Source: Anaerolineae bacterium (GTDB taxonomy: Bacteria > Chloroflexota > Anaerolineae > 4572-78 > J111). From it: a DNA stretch of 64,000 nucleotides. The notes beneath the pieces are model-generated. The model ran no database searches. It was given only the letters and a program-made list of their open reading frames with translations, and was not told the origin of the DNA. The DNA lies in contig JAKLJP010000016.1 in assembly GCA_023151115.1 (NCBI GenBank), positions 102,309 through 166,308 of the forward strand, in the 5' to 3' direction. How positions within the stretch are numbered: the stretch's first letter is position 1; the number at the start of each line of letters is the position of its first letter. Made by a program: the position numbers and the translations under genes. Below, piece by piece: positions 43,895 to 52,390 of the stretch.

Positions 43895-45555
43895 CTAGCT
43901 TTCCTTCCCGTGGAGGGGTTGCGGCGGTAGGGGATGAGATGGGGAACGGGTACAAAAACTCAAAGGGGCTGATAAATCAGCAGCATAACCCAGGCGGCTG
44001 GTTGATCGCCGATAGATCCTGACGCCGTGGAGCGAGATTTCTTTTTTGTAATCCTGCGATAAGTAGGCGTAGAGCTGCGTGTAAAATTTGTCGTCAATCA
44101 CCCGATCTTTAAGCACCACATAGTCAGGCGGGCAGGCCATGATTGCCGCCAACTCCCGGTAACGATCAATTCCTGCCACCCTGGCCCAATCGTCATGCGT
44201 TAATACCATCGGCACAATATAACGCGTTGGGATAACCCCATCAACCAGGTAGTAAAGGACAGGCTGATAGTCTACAACAAACAAGCGGGCGTCGTGGTCT
44301 ATGCGCTCATTAAGATAAGCGGCCACCAGAGCAGGTTTGTCTGGCTGCTTGTACCACTGCTGGCGTATTGCCGCCAGGCTGGTCCGCATGGGCATAAAGA
44401 GTGGCTCAAACAGCGCCAGCAGAATCAGACCTACCAGTAAGCTGCGGGTCCAGAGGGGTTTCTCTTTGAGAGCGTGAGCCGCGTTTATAACGAGGTGGGC
44501 GGCCAGCAAGCACAGCGGGCTTAGCATTTGCAGAAAGTAATAGGGGTAGAATCGTTTGGCGATGTTTACCCCCATAAACGAGCCTAGCACCCAGATGAGC
44601 AGGGCTACGACCCTGTAATCCAGCCTTTTTGGTGGGCGCGCTGATTGCAGCAGAAAGGCCGGGGTCAGCCAGAGCGCCGTCCAGAGGAGTATATGCGTTT
44701 TAACCTGCACAAGAAGGGCGTTAACCAGGCTTTGAACTGAGAAAGGGATTAACTGGCCGTAGATGATATTGCGGTAAAGTTAGCATGAATAAATACCTCC
44801 AACTGTCCGGCCGCAGCATAAAGGCTAACAAAGACCAGCAGGGGCATCAGAAACCCCACGCCCATCTCCATAGCATGCACCCAGACCGTAGAGAAAGAAA
44901 ACCACTTCCGCCAAGCGACAACGACCAAGATATACACCATCACTGCTGCTATAAAATCAAACAGCACTGAAAACTTGATCTGCATTGCCACCCCAAATAC
45001 CAGGCCGATCAAAATGAGTTGCCACCGGCTTACCTGTGTTTTACGGAAGAGGCGCAAGATGAGATAGAAGCCCAACAAGACGAATGGGTTAAAGAGAAGT
45101 TCCGCATGCGCCGTTTCACCCACGTTTTTTAAGGAAAAAGCCATATAGAGAATGGCGGCCAGAAGCCCCGTTTTAGTAGAGTGCAGGATGTCACGGCCAA
45201 AACGGTAAATGAGATAACACGATAGAGCGACAGCCAGGCAGGTCAAGATTCTGATTGATACAATGGTCTGCCCAAAAACCCATTGCCCTGACACAAAAAG
45301 AAGGTAAAGAGCGGGTGGCTTATGATCCCATAAGGTGGTATAGGGCAGTGACCCTCGCAACCATTCTCGCGCCATGAGGAGATAAACGCTCTCATCCCAA
45401 TCCACCACTGAACGTCCAAAGGACGGCGCTCGCAAAAAAAGAACGGCCCCCAAAAAGGTCAACCCCACTAGCAACTCACATCCCAGGAGGAGTAAGGATC
45501 TATAAGAGATGGTATTCCAGGATGGTATTGAGACAGATTTAAATGGGTTCATCAT
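43895..45555 (-). pseudogene. Multi-membrane glycosyltransferase (GT39/ArnT-like) split by a frameshift
   Basis: Reading from 45555, 268 residues encode the N-terminal half: VVDWDESVYLLMAREWLRGSLPYTTLWDHKPPALYLLF holds the catalytic Asp-Glu and the DHKPP motif of GT39/83 enzymes, followed by several helices. The frame stops at 44749. In the other frame the protein continues without a break as NIIYGQLIPFSVQSLVNALLVQ and on through 44710 to 43895 (IAKRFYPYYFLQMLSPL, then a soluble tail). One missing base near 44760-44785 explains the shift. Intact, it would move a lipid-linked sugar onto a glycan or protein outside the membrane. The last 30 residues are read from a low-complexity CCCTCC-type stretch. 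Confidence 0.8.
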
Positions 45556-45902
45556 GCCCCATGGCTAAGGTTGTCCCATCTCGGTGAAGGTGATATTATT
45601 AAAGTTCAAAATAATGGGTGACTTTATAGTGAATGCCTCATAGCTACTTCAGCTACCCCCCAGTATAGTGGTCTCCTTGATGTTTCACCATACCTAGCTT
45701 GGGGATTTTAAGCCCCCAGAAAGGATTATTTTATCAGGCTTACTTCCTCATCTTACTGGGTGAGGAAGGGAACTTATTCCCTCGCTTTTCAAAAATCAAA
45801 AACCCTCAACTTTACATAATTCGAGAAGTGTGGTAAAATTTCAGATGAAGTACATTAAGTCATCTTATTAATCCAGAATTAGTGAAACATGGGGGTTCAA
45901 CT
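45556..45902. other. Divergent intergenic region with three small hairpins
   Basis: No gene seen. Hairpins: TGGGG/CCCCA (45700-45718), CTTCCTCA/TGAGGAAG (45743-45768) and GGGAA/TTCCC (45768-45781) followed by T-rich sequence. They precede the promoter of the surface-protein gene. Confidence 0.5.
45811..45839 (+). promoter_or_regulatory. Promoter of the surface-protein gene
   Basis: TTTACA (45811-45816), 17-base spacer, TAAAAT (45834-45839) with an extended TG. The leader to GTG 45903 would be about 57 bases. Confidence 0.6.
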
Positions 45903-46931
45903 GTGAAAAGTCATCCTCTGCAATATGTAAGCTTGATTGTTTTGGCCGTTATTGTCTCGGTAAGTTTTGGTCAGCCTGCCCCGGCCGCCGCGCAGGAAGG
46001 TAGCGTATTTATCACCACTCCGGCCAATGGCTCGACGGTAACCGGCCTGGTCACTGTGACCGGTGCGGCAGCTTTCCCTGATTTTTTGAAGTACGAGATT
46101 TTTCTCAAGCCGGGTAAAGGTGACCTGCTGTGGGTGGCGACAACCTACGCCCCGGTAGTCAACGGCAACCTGGCCCGTTTTGACACCCGCACCTATCAAA
46201 ACGGCACGTACCAGATGATTATCCGGCAGGTTAATAGCAACAGCAACTATACCGAGTGGGTCGGCCCGACCATTACCATTGATAATGAACTGGGTGCGCC
46301 GCTGCCTTACCCGGAAATCGAGCCGAGCTATCTTTATATGCCTGAGAAATATGCTCTGGTCCGGCTGAAAAACTGTTCGGGGGTTGATCTGGAATTTGAT
46401 TATGCCAGTGCTCAAGGCAGCGCCGATGCGCTCAAGCTCAAGGCCAAAGGTCAGGATACGACCTACTGCCCCTTTGAGGATTTTGTGCTGATTCCCGGCG
46501 AGTATCGCGGCACAGCCACCGGCTCCGGTGAAAAAGCCTATACCTACAGTTTTCAGGCGGAAGTGGGTAAAGTTTATGAACTTATCTACAACGGCGAGGG
46601 CGCAGGGCGTAATCAGTTTATGGTTAATTACATTCAGCCCGATAAACGCGCCAGCACCGACACCGGCGGCACGCAAAGTCCGGTTGAAGCCGTAGCGGCT
46701 GCGCCGACCCAAACGCCTGTGCCGTTAGCGGCCTCGGTCGCTCCCGCCGATGCGGAACCTGCTTCTGTTGCTCCCGTCGAAGTTCCGGCTCAAAGTAATT
46801 CCGTGTTACCCGTTACCGGCCAGGGAGAACCATCCGGGCTGCCGTTTGTGCTCATCGGTGTGGCCGTCCTGCTCTTTGTAGTCGGCGGCGGCGTGCTGCT
46901 GGTAATGTGGCGCAGCGGCTTTTCGGTTTGA
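45903..46931 (+). CDS. Secreted surface protein with C-terminal membrane anchor
   Basis: 342 residues from GTG 45903, preceded by GGGGG; a GTG at 45882 is an alternative. Signal peptide ending about PAAAQ, then an Ig-like domain (about 30-125; VFITTPANGSTVTGLVTVTGAA...FDTRTYQNGTYQMIIRQV), a second beta-rich domain with two cysteines (about 155-250), a Pro/Ala/Val-rich stalk (about 260-305), VLPVTG and a single helix (about 318-338) followed by WRSGF. VLPVTG resembles a sortase LPxTG site, but the positive tail is short and no sortase is nearby. It is followed by a strong terminator. Function unknown. Confidence 0.75.
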   Translation: MKSHPLQYVSLIVLAVIVSVSFGQPAPAAAQEGSVFITTPANGSTVTGLVTVTGAAAFPDFLKYEIFLKPGKGDLLWVATTYAPVVNGNLARFDTRTYQNGTYQMIIRQVNSNSNYTEWVGPTITIDNELGAPLPYPEIEPSYLYMPEKYALVRLKNCSGVDLEFDYASAQGSADALKLKAKGQDTTYCPFEDFVLIPGEYRGTATGSGEKAYTYSFQAEVGKVYELIYNGEGAGRNQFMVNYIQPDKRASTDTGGTQSPVEAVAAAPTQTPVPLAASVAPADAEPASVAPVEVPAQSNSVLPVTGQGEPSGLPFVLIGVAVLLFVVGGGVLLVMWRSGFSV

Positions 46932-46954
46932 TGGTTTGACTTTTTTGACAAAAA

Positions 46955-46996
46955 AACAACGCCCCAGAGGGTAAATGCTCTGGGGCGTTTTGTTTT
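46955..46996. terminator. Strong bidirectional rho-independent terminator
   Basis: AACGCCCCAGAG (46958-46969) and CTCTGGGGCGTT (46978-46989) form a perfect 12-bp stem with an 8-base loop, flanked by A-rich and T-rich tracts on both sides. It serves the surface-protein gene and the convergent glycolipid-binding gene. Confidence 0.92.
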
Positions 46997-47019
46997 AGCT
47001 TAATAGAATAGTTGCCGTC

Positions 47020-47589
47020 TCAACCCGCCCACACCCGGCGAAAGAGACCTGGATAGTCAACAACCAAACCGTCCGTATCCACCCGAATGTCGGCACTAAA
47101 ATTGTCAGCCGGACTTTCGAAGCGATAGAGGCTGTGGTCAGGGGCTTGCGCCAGGCAGGTATAACGCTGCTGTGCGGCTGAAATGTGCAGCGCGGGAATG
47201 GCGATATAGGCCACCTTGATCTCGGCTGACTGGCCCGGCTGTAGGCCCAAACGCCGAATGGGCAGCGTGTTGGTGAAAGGGGTGGCCGAAATGTCAATGT
47301 CAAGGCAGCCCTGCAATTTACCCAGGGGTATGTCCGACTTATCGGTGCGCCAGAAACCATCGGCGTCCAAAGAAAGCAAGAGCGAGTGATAGGTGGGCGT
47401 ATAAAGGCTGACCCGGACCATAATGAAGCGATAGTGAGCATCGCAGCGCACCTCATAATGAAGCCGAACCGGCTGCTCCTCTACCACCCCGACGATCAAC
47501 CCATCGGCTGCGATCACCTCATTTTCCTGGATACGGAGATGTTCGAGACCTGGCTCGGCCAGGCCCTCCCAAATAATTTGGCGTTGCAT
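47020..47589 (-). CDS. Putative glycolipid-binding protein (PF06475 type)
   Basis: 189 residues, one domain over the full length: an N-terminal WEGLAEPGLEHLRI, a central LHYEVRCDAHYRFIMVRV and WRTDKSDIPLGKLQGCLDIDISATPFTNTLPIRRL, and a C-terminal YRFESPADNFSADIRVDTDGLVVDYPGLFRR. These blocks match the glycolipid-binding family, a fold related to LolA-like barrels; the true ligand is not established. Without a signal peptide it would act in the cytoplasm. It starts 3 bases after the stop of a small membrane protein gene, so the two are coupled. Confidence 0.78.
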   Translation of the reverse strand: MQRQIIWEGLAEPGLEHLRIQENEVIAADGLIVGVVEEQPVRLHYEVRCDAHYRFIMVRVSLYTPTYHSLLLSLDADGFWRTDKSDIPLGKLQGCLDIDISATPFTNTLPIRRLGLQPGQSAEIKVAYIAIPALHISAAQQRYTCLAQAPDHSLYRFESPADNFSADIRVDTDGLVVDYPGLFRRVWAG

Positions 47590-47592
47590 TTT

Positions 47593-47772
47593 TTACAATG
47601 TATCCGAAAACAACATTCCTCCCAAACCAATAATGACGCCGAGATGGAGCAGCCACAAGCCGCTGGTCAAAAAAGAGAGGGCGGGTACAAATTGAGCAAT
47701 GAAACTGATGATGACTAGAATCAGCCCGATAATCACAGGTAAACCCTTGATCATGGCCATTTTGTCGAGCAT
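47593..47772 (-). CDS. 59-residue two-helix membrane protein
   Basis: A short gene with a clear start: GGAGGG seven bases before ATG 47772. The product, MLDKMAMIKGLPVIIGLI to the end at SDTL, has two hydrophobic helices (about 10-30 and 36-54) joined by a short loop, and no soluble domain. It is not recognised. Its stop is 3 bases before the glycolipid-binding gene, suggesting that the two act together at the membrane. Confidence 0.65.
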   Translation of the reverse strand: MLDKMAMIKGLPVIIGLILVIISFIAQFVPALSFLTSGLWLLHLGVIIGLGGMLFSDTL

Positions 47773-47810
47773 GGGTGAGTCCCTCCGGGTATGATAAGAG
47801 ATAAGAGATT

Positions 47811-47855
47811 GGAGATAAGAGATTGGAGATTATTAATCTCCAATCTCTTATCTCC
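47811..47855. repeat. Perfect 21-bp hairpin overlapping the hflX stop codon
   Basis: Arms 47811-47831 and 47835-47855 are exact reverse complements with a 3-base loop; the word is GGAGATAAGAGATT. On the minus strand the first arm contributes the last sense codon and the TAA stop (47848-47850) of hflX. A further copy of the word lies at 47795-47810. Confidence 0.88.
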
Positions 47856-49185
47856 TCGATGGTTCCACCTGAAATGGTTGTACCAACTCACGCAGGTGCT
47901 CCGGCACGTGGACGGTCAACCGGGTGCCATCGGCCTCGTGGCTTTCGTGGTGGATAATGGCCTGTTCGTGCAGCAGCGAAACTACATCGCCCCGGTCGTA
48001 GGGAATCAGCAGTTCTACTGTCCGGTGGCCGGACTGTAGAACCCCTTCAATTCGGGCCAGAAGTGCCGGTAAGCCCTGCCCGGTTTTGGCGCTAACGCCC
48101 AAGCTGTTGGGATATTGAGCTAACTGCTCGATGATTTCGTCCGGGTCATCCAGCCGGTCAATTTTATTAAGGGCGACCAGCACCGGTGCAGTGGTTGCGC
48201 CAATTTCGGCCAGCGTATCGGCCACGGTCGCGGCCTGTTCGGCGGCGTTTTGATGGGTAATGTCCACCACGTGCAAAATCAAATCCGCCTCGGCAATTTC
48301 TTCCAGGGTTGCCCGGAAAGCCGCCACTAAATCGGTCGGCAGCTTTTGGATAAAGCCCACCGTATCACTAAATAGCACTTCGAGGCCGCTGGGCAGAGCA
48401 ACCCGGCGGGTGGTCGGGTCGAGCGTTGCAAAAAGCTGGTCGGCCGCGTACACATTGGCCTGGGCCAACGCGTTGAGCAAGGTGCTTTTACCGGCGTTGG
48501 TGTAGCCGACAATCGCCACCACCGGCACCCCGGCCCGCTGCCGTTGTTTACGGTGACGGGCGCGGTGGGCGCGTACTTTTTCCAATTCCTCTTTAAGGTG
48601 GGTGATCCGCTGGCTGATCTCACGGCGGTCAACCTCAAGCTGAGTTTCGCCGGGGCCGCGCACGCCCACGCCACCGCTGGCCCCACCGGCGCGACCCCCG
48701 GCCTGGCGGGCCAGGTGAGTCCACATGCGGGTCAAACGGGGCAGCCGGTACTCGTATTGGGCCAGTTCAACCTGCAACTGGCCTTCGCGGGTGTGGGCGT
48801 GCCGGGCGAAGATGTCCAGAATCAGGGCCGTCCGGTCAACCACCTTGACCGTGAGCAGTTTTTCCAATTCGCGCTGCTGGCGCGGACTCAATTCGTCGTC
48901 AAACACAAATACGTCAATGGCCAGTTCATCGCGGAAACTCTGTAGCTCTTCAACTTTGCCACTGCCAATCAAAGTGCCGGGATGAATCGAGTCCAGGCGT
49001 TGGTAGGTTCCACCCTTTACCTCAAGGCCGGCGGTATCGGCCAAAGCGGCCAACTCCTCCAGTGAGTCCTCCACATTGAAGCCAATCTGTCCGTTTTTGG
49101 GCCGCTTCAACTCCACGCCTACCAGAAAGGCCCGCTCGACCAGAGGTTTGATGGTAATTAATTTATCGCTTTTTTGCGTAAGAAT
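47848..49185 (-). CDS. hflX: GTPase HflX
   Basis: 445 residues. Ribosome-associated GTPase that splits stalled or hibernating ribosomes. N-terminal HflX domain (ERAFLVGVELK, GSGKVEEL, VFDDELSPRQQRELEK), the linker with GGRAGGASGGVGVRGPGETQLEVDRR, then G1 GYTNAGKST, G2 region TLDPTTRR, G3 DTVGFI, G4 NKID and G5 VSAKTG. The conserved ERAFLVGVEL block lies upstream of the first GTG (49116), and no ATG, GTG or TTG precedes it in frame. An ATT at 49185 sits 7 bases after a good AAGGAG (49198-49193), so ATT is the best start; otherwise an error in the A6 run at about 49170 must be assumed. Its stop comes from a hairpin repeat. Confidence 0.9.
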   Translation of the reverse strand: MLTQKSDKLITIKPLVERAFLVGVELKRPKNGQIGFNVEDSLEELAALADTAGLEVKGGTYQRLDSIHPGTLIGSGKVEELQSFRDELAIDVFVFDDELSPRQQRELEKLLTVKVVDRTALILDIFARHAHTREGQLQVELAQYEYRLPRLTRMWTHLARQAGGRAGGASGGVGVRGPGETQLEVDRREISQRITHLKEELEKVRAHRARHRKQRQRAGVPVVAIVGYTNAGKSTLLNALAQANVYAADQLFATLDPTTRRVALPSGLEVLFSDTVGFIQKLPTDLVAAFRATLEEIAEADLILHVVDITHQNAAEQAATVADTLAEIGATTAPVLVALNKIDRLDDPDEIIEQLAQYPNSLGVSAKTGQGLPALLARIEGVLQSGHRTVELLIPYDRGDVVSLLHEQAIIHHESHEADGTRLTVHVPEHLRELVQPFQVEPSRR

Positions 49186-49192
49186 AAGTTAA

Positions 49193-49198
49193 CTCCTT
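49193..49198 (-). promoter_or_regulatory. Ribosome binding site that decides an ATT start for hflX
   Basis: AAGGAG on the minus strand, 7 bases before ATT at 49185-49183, with no ATG, GTG or TTG in any frame within the next 30 bases. Confidence 0.55.
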
Positions 49199-49304
49199 GA
49201 AAAGATAGAAGATGGAGGATAGTAATTATACTCCTTGCTACCTTGCTGCCCTGCTACTTGCTACATGATACACACAATAAGCATGATAGGCAACCCCTTT
49301 TGAA

Positions 49305-50141
49305 TTAGCGCAGGGTGACATCCCCTGCAAAAATCGAGATGGTGGAACCGTCGGCCTGAGCGAGCAACAGCGCCCCATTTTCATCCACCCCGGCCAGGAT
49401 ACCTTCCTGCCGTTGGCCTTCGTTGAGGAGGGTGACTGTGACCGGCTGCCCTATACCCACCAATCGCTCCTGCCACTCATGGTGCGGCAGTTTGCCTTGG
49501 CGCAAAGCTCCGTAGCGCTGCTCAACGTTAAAAAGGAAGCTTTGCAAAATGGGCAGGCGCAGCCCGCCCGTATCCCGGCCCATAATCATCGAAAGGCTGG
49601 TGGCTAACTGGGCCAAAGGGGGACCGCCGCTGCCGGGCCGGTCAGGTTCGGCCTGGGTCTGGCGGCTGAAATCCACATTTACATTTAACCCCAACCCCAC
49701 CACCACCCAGTTTAGGGTTTCGCCTTCGATGTCCAATTCGGTCAGGATGCCGGCCAGTTTTTTGCCGTCACGCCAGACCAGATCATTGGGCCATTTGAGG
49801 CCGGGTGACAACTCGGTGTGCAGCTCAATGGCGTCGGCCAGGGCCAGGGCGCATAACATGGTCAGCCGTTGGGCTTGAGCCGGGGCCACCAGCCCGGCAG
49901 GTCGAAAGAGCAAAGACATCAACAGGCTGGACTCAGCCGGGGCGTGCCAGCTTCGCTCCAGGCGGCCTCGTCCCACCAACTGCTCATCGGTCAGATAGAG
50001 CAGCCCTTCGGGTGCCCCCCACCGGGCCAACCGCTTGAGTTCGGTGTTGGTTGAGCCGGTTTGTTCGGTATAAACCACATTTTGACCAAAAACATAGGTT
50101 GGCAACCCACGGCGGACCAGATCCCCGCTCAATCGAGACAT
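49305..50141 (-). CDS. birA: Biotin--protein ligase, class I (no DNA-binding domain)
   Basis: 278 residues. It attaches biotin to carboxylase carrier domains through biotinyl-AMP. Seen: TGSTNTELKRLA, the biotinyl-AMP loop GRGRLERSWHAP (canonical GRGRxxRxW), LKWPNDLVWRDGKKLAGILTE with the catalytic Lys, and GLGLNVN. There is no N-terminal helix-turn-helix, so unlike E. coli BirA it is not a repressor. A C-terminal SH3-like domain (about 228-275) is present. AAGGAG precedes ATG 50141. No biotin carboxylase gene is in the window. Confidence 0.92.
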   Translation of the reverse strand: MSRLSGDLVRRGLPTYVFGQNVVYTEQTGSTNTELKRLARWGAPEGLLYLTDEQLVGRGRLERSWHAPAESSLLMSLLFRPAGLVAPAQAQRLTMLCALALADAIELHTELSPGLKWPNDLVWRDGKKLAGILTELDIEGETLNWVVVGLGLNVNVDFSRQTQAEPDRPGSGGPPLAQLATSLSMIMGRDTGGLRLPILQSFLFNVEQRYGALRQGKLPHHEWQERLVGIGQPVTVTLLNEGQRQEGILAGVDENGALLLAQADGSTISIFAGDVTLR

Positions 50142-50469
50142 AAAAACTCCTTCTTTTAGCTGAATGGCTGTTATGATAGCCCCGCCCCTTTAATTTGCAA
50201 ATTCGCTTGTTAGGTCTCTCTTTGGTAAAATAAACTGTGCCCTAACGATGAGGCGAAGAGCGGCGATGAATCTTCGCCTCGTCGTTTCTTGTCCTACTGC
50301 CACATCTTTCAATTTTAGGAGTTACGCAGTTTAGATATTTTTAACCACAGATTACACCGATTTCACACTTTTTTTGTTATTTTCTGTGTAATCCGTGAAA
50401 TCTGTGGTTGGTTTTTAGACACAGTTCTTCAATTGCGTAAGTTCTATCAATTTCAGCAGGAGCAAATTA
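50142..50469. other. Divergent intergenic region with two hairpin repeats
   Basis: No gene seen. It contains CGATGAGGCGAAGA (50246-50259) against TCTTCGCCTCGTCG (50271-50284), one mismatch, followed by a short T-rich stretch, and AACCACAGAT (50343-50352) against ATCTGTGGTT (50400-50409) with inner ATTACA/TGTAAT pairs. Confidence 0.7.
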
Positions 50470-51015
50470 ATGACTTCAGGAAGGCTCTATACACCTTGGC
50501 GGATGAAGTATGTCGCTTCGACCCGCAAGAAGACGGACGCTTGTGTTTTCTGTACCCACTGGAATGATAGCCCCGAGCGCGACCGGGAAAACTTTTTAGT
50601 CTATCGCGGCCAAACTATGTTTGTGGTCATGAATATTTTCCCCTATAACACCGGCCACTTAATGATTTTACCTTGCCAGCATGTGGCTACCCTCTCCGAA
50701 ATAACGCCTGATATGCAGCTTGAGTTGATGACTCTGACCACCTACTTTACCGAATTGCTCAATGATTTGATGCACCCCGATGGTTTCAATATTGGCATTA
50801 ATATCGGTCGAGCCGCCGGGGCGGGGATAGATAGTCATCTGCATGTGCATATTGTGCCCCGTTGGAGCGGCGACAACAATTTTATGCCGGTTATCGGCGA
50901 GACGCGGGTGCTGCCCGAGGAGTTGAGCGATACCTATGATCGAATTTTTAAGTGGGTGCAACAACACCCGCTGACCAGTTCAGGGTCGGTCGCCGGTGCA
51001 GATCATCGGTACTGA
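50470..51015 (+). CDS. HIT-family nucleotide hydrolase/phosphorylase
   Basis: 181 residues. N-terminal CVFC (about 25-28) with a downstream His suggests a structural zinc, as in the Ap4A phosphorylase-like HIT branch. NIFPYNTGHLMILPCQHVATL (about 58-78) and the catalytic triad HLHVHIV (about 118-124) are clear. It should cleave dinucleoside polyphosphates or nucleotidyl conjugates in the cytoplasm. CAGGAG lies upstream of ATG 50470. It has no operon partner. Confidence 0.88.
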   Translation: MTSGRLYTPWRMKYVASTRKKTDACVFCTHWNDSPERDRENFLVYRGQTMFVVMNIFPYNTGHLMILPCQHVATLSEITPDMQLELMTLTTYFTELLNDLMHPDGFNIGINIGRAAGAGIDSHLHVHIVPRWSGDNNFMPVIGETRVLPEELSDTYDRIFKWVQQHPLTSSGSVAGADHRY

Positions 51016-51052
51016 AAAGTGGTCAGGTTTCGGCCAATGTTATTAATTTAAG

Positions 51053-51156
51053 CAGCAGTCTGAGCAGGGGAGCGCAGCGGCCCGTATCGAAGGGTGCTGC
51101 GCCGTCAGGAGTGGTCGCTAAACAGCACTCTTCGATACGCATTACTCAGGCTGCTG
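51053..51156. repeat. Two-part long inverted repeat upstream of the GlcG-like gene
   Basis: Outer arms 51053-51064 and 51145-51156 (12 bp, one mismatch) and inner arms 51083-51099 and 51123-51139 (17 bp, one mismatch; word CGTATCGAAGGGTGCTG). It forms a long bipartite hairpin in the gap. Confidence 0.8.
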
Positions 51157-51189
51157 TCTGACCTTATCTTCAAAAAGAGGAACAGGAAA

Positions 51190-51612
51190 ATGTATCAAAC
51201 ATATCAAATTTCACACCATGAAGCGCTTCAGATAATTGCCGCTATTCAGGCTGAACTGGAGCAAACCAACCGAGCGGCAGCTATCGCCGTGGCCGATGCC
51301 CACGGTGAATTAATTGCTTTTCTGCGGCTGGATGGCTGCAAACTCCCCTCCCTCAACATTGCCATCAACAAAGCCTTCACGGCTGCCCGCGAAGGCAAGG
51401 AAAGTAAAGAGGTGGGCCAGTCGTCCCGCGAACAGGGGTTCCCCATGACCAATTTTGGCGATTTGCGTTACACAGCCTGGGGCGGCGGCGTGCCGCTGAC
51501 CTATCAAGGCAAGGTGATCGGCGCTGTGGGGGTCAGCGGCGTGCCCGAAGCCGAAGATATAGCCCTGGCCAAACTGGGGGTTGAGGTATTTGAGGGGATA
51601 GTGGGCAAGTAG
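51190..51612 (+). CDS. GlcG/HbpS-family protein (DUF336)
   Basis: 140 residues from ATG 51190, after AGAGGAACAGG; earlier in-frame starts lie in a hairpin repeat. A single GlcG/HbpS domain: LEQTNRAAAIAVADAHGELIAFLRLDGCKLPSLNIAINKAFTAA, then GGGVPLTYQGKVIGAVGVSG and EDIALAKLGVE. Family members bind heme or degrade products next to glycolate or corrinoid enzymes; the role here cannot be assigned from the neighbours. It converges on the HAD phosphatase gene with only 4 bases between stops. Confidence 0.85.
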   Translation: MYQTYQISHHEALQIIAAIQAELEQTNRAAAIAVADAHGELIAFLRLDGCKLPSLNIAINKAFTAAREGKESKEVGQSSREQGFPMTNFGDLRYTAWGGGVPLTYQGKVIGAVGVSGVPEAEDIALAKLGVEVFEGIVGK

Positions 51613-51616
51613 TAGT

Positions 51617-52270
51617 TTAGTAAAATCTTTCCACCGGCCACCCCCTCGACGCCGCAATCTTGGCCAGTTTGCGAGAAGGGTTGACCGGGCTGGGATGGCT
51701 GACCATTTCTAGCAGCGGCAAATCGGAGGAGCTGTCGGTGTAGAAGTAGCTGGTGGGTAAGGGAAATTCCAGATTATTTCGCTGCGCCCACTGCTGCGCC
51801 CAGTACACTTTGCCGGGGCCGTAACAGAGAGGACCGTCCAGTTGGCCGGTGTAACGGTCATTTTGCACCGCTAGATGGGTGCAGAGGTAATCGTCGCCCA
51901 ACCCCAGGTAGTCGGCTACGGGTTTGACAATCTCCTCGATGGAGGCCGAAAGGATAACCACCCGATGGCCCTGGCTTTGGTGCCAGGCAATTTTAGCTTG
52001 TCCCGCCGGCGTTAAACGCGGCAGCAGGCGGTGGGAAATCCACTCGGCAAAAAATTGAGCCGCTTCACGCTGTCCATGTCGGCCTACATAGGTGATAAGT
52101 CGGCCGTGCGCCTGTCCAAAATCAAGCCGTTTTAATTGATACCCCAAAAAAGTCTGGCTGAGCACCCACAGCGGCAGCCGTCGCTGCCGCAGCGCTTCCT
52201 GAATATAGAGCATGCCCGAACTGGTATTGAGTAGGGTATAATCTAAATCAAAAAAGGCAACTGCGCTCAT
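51617..52270 (-). CDS. HAD-IB family phosphatase (SerB-like)
   Basis: 217 residues from ATG 52270, after AAAGGG. Motif I FDLDYTLLNT (about 5-14; DxDxT with Asp nucleophile), motif II VVILSASIEE (about 108-117) and motif III TDSSSDLPLLEMV (about 180-192). A four-helix cap lies between I and II, as in phosphoserine phosphatases and 1-acyl-glycerol-phosphate-linked HAD-IB enzymes. The substrate is a small phosphomonoester, not more precisely known. Confidence 0.88.
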   Translation of the reverse strand: MSAVAFFDLDYTLLNTSSGMLYIQEALRQRRLPLWVLSQTFLGYQLKRLDFGQAHGRLITYVGRHGQREAAQFFAEWISHRLLPRLTPAGQAKIAWHQSQGHRVVILSASIEEIVKPVADYLGLGDDYLCTHLAVQNDRYTGQLDGPLCYGPGKVYWAQQWAQRNNLEFPLPTSYFYTDSSSDLPLLEMVSHPSPVNPSRKLAKIAASRGWPVERFY

Positions 52271-52322
52271 TGAGAACCCTTTCATAGTCATAATGCGCAT
52301 TATAGTTTGATTTAAAGAAAAG

Positions 52323-52357
52323 CAAAGGCCGTCCCTGGTTAATCGGGACGGCCTTTG
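52323..52357 (-). terminator. Rho-independent terminator after the pilin gene
   Basis: Perfect 13-bp stem, 52323-52335 with 52345-52357 (AAAGGCCGTCCC word), 9-base loop, followed on the minus strand by a T-rich tract GCTTTTCTTT. It ends pilin transcription before the HAD gene. Confidence 0.9.
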
Positions 52358-52390
52358 TGACAAATTTTAACGCTATGGATGAGATAGTCT

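Noticed and set aside
46900..46931. Sortase anchoring of the surface protein by VLPVTG
   Set aside because: The motif is close to LPxTG but the tail has only one basic residue, and no sortase gene is in the window, so a plain membrane anchor is the safer reading.
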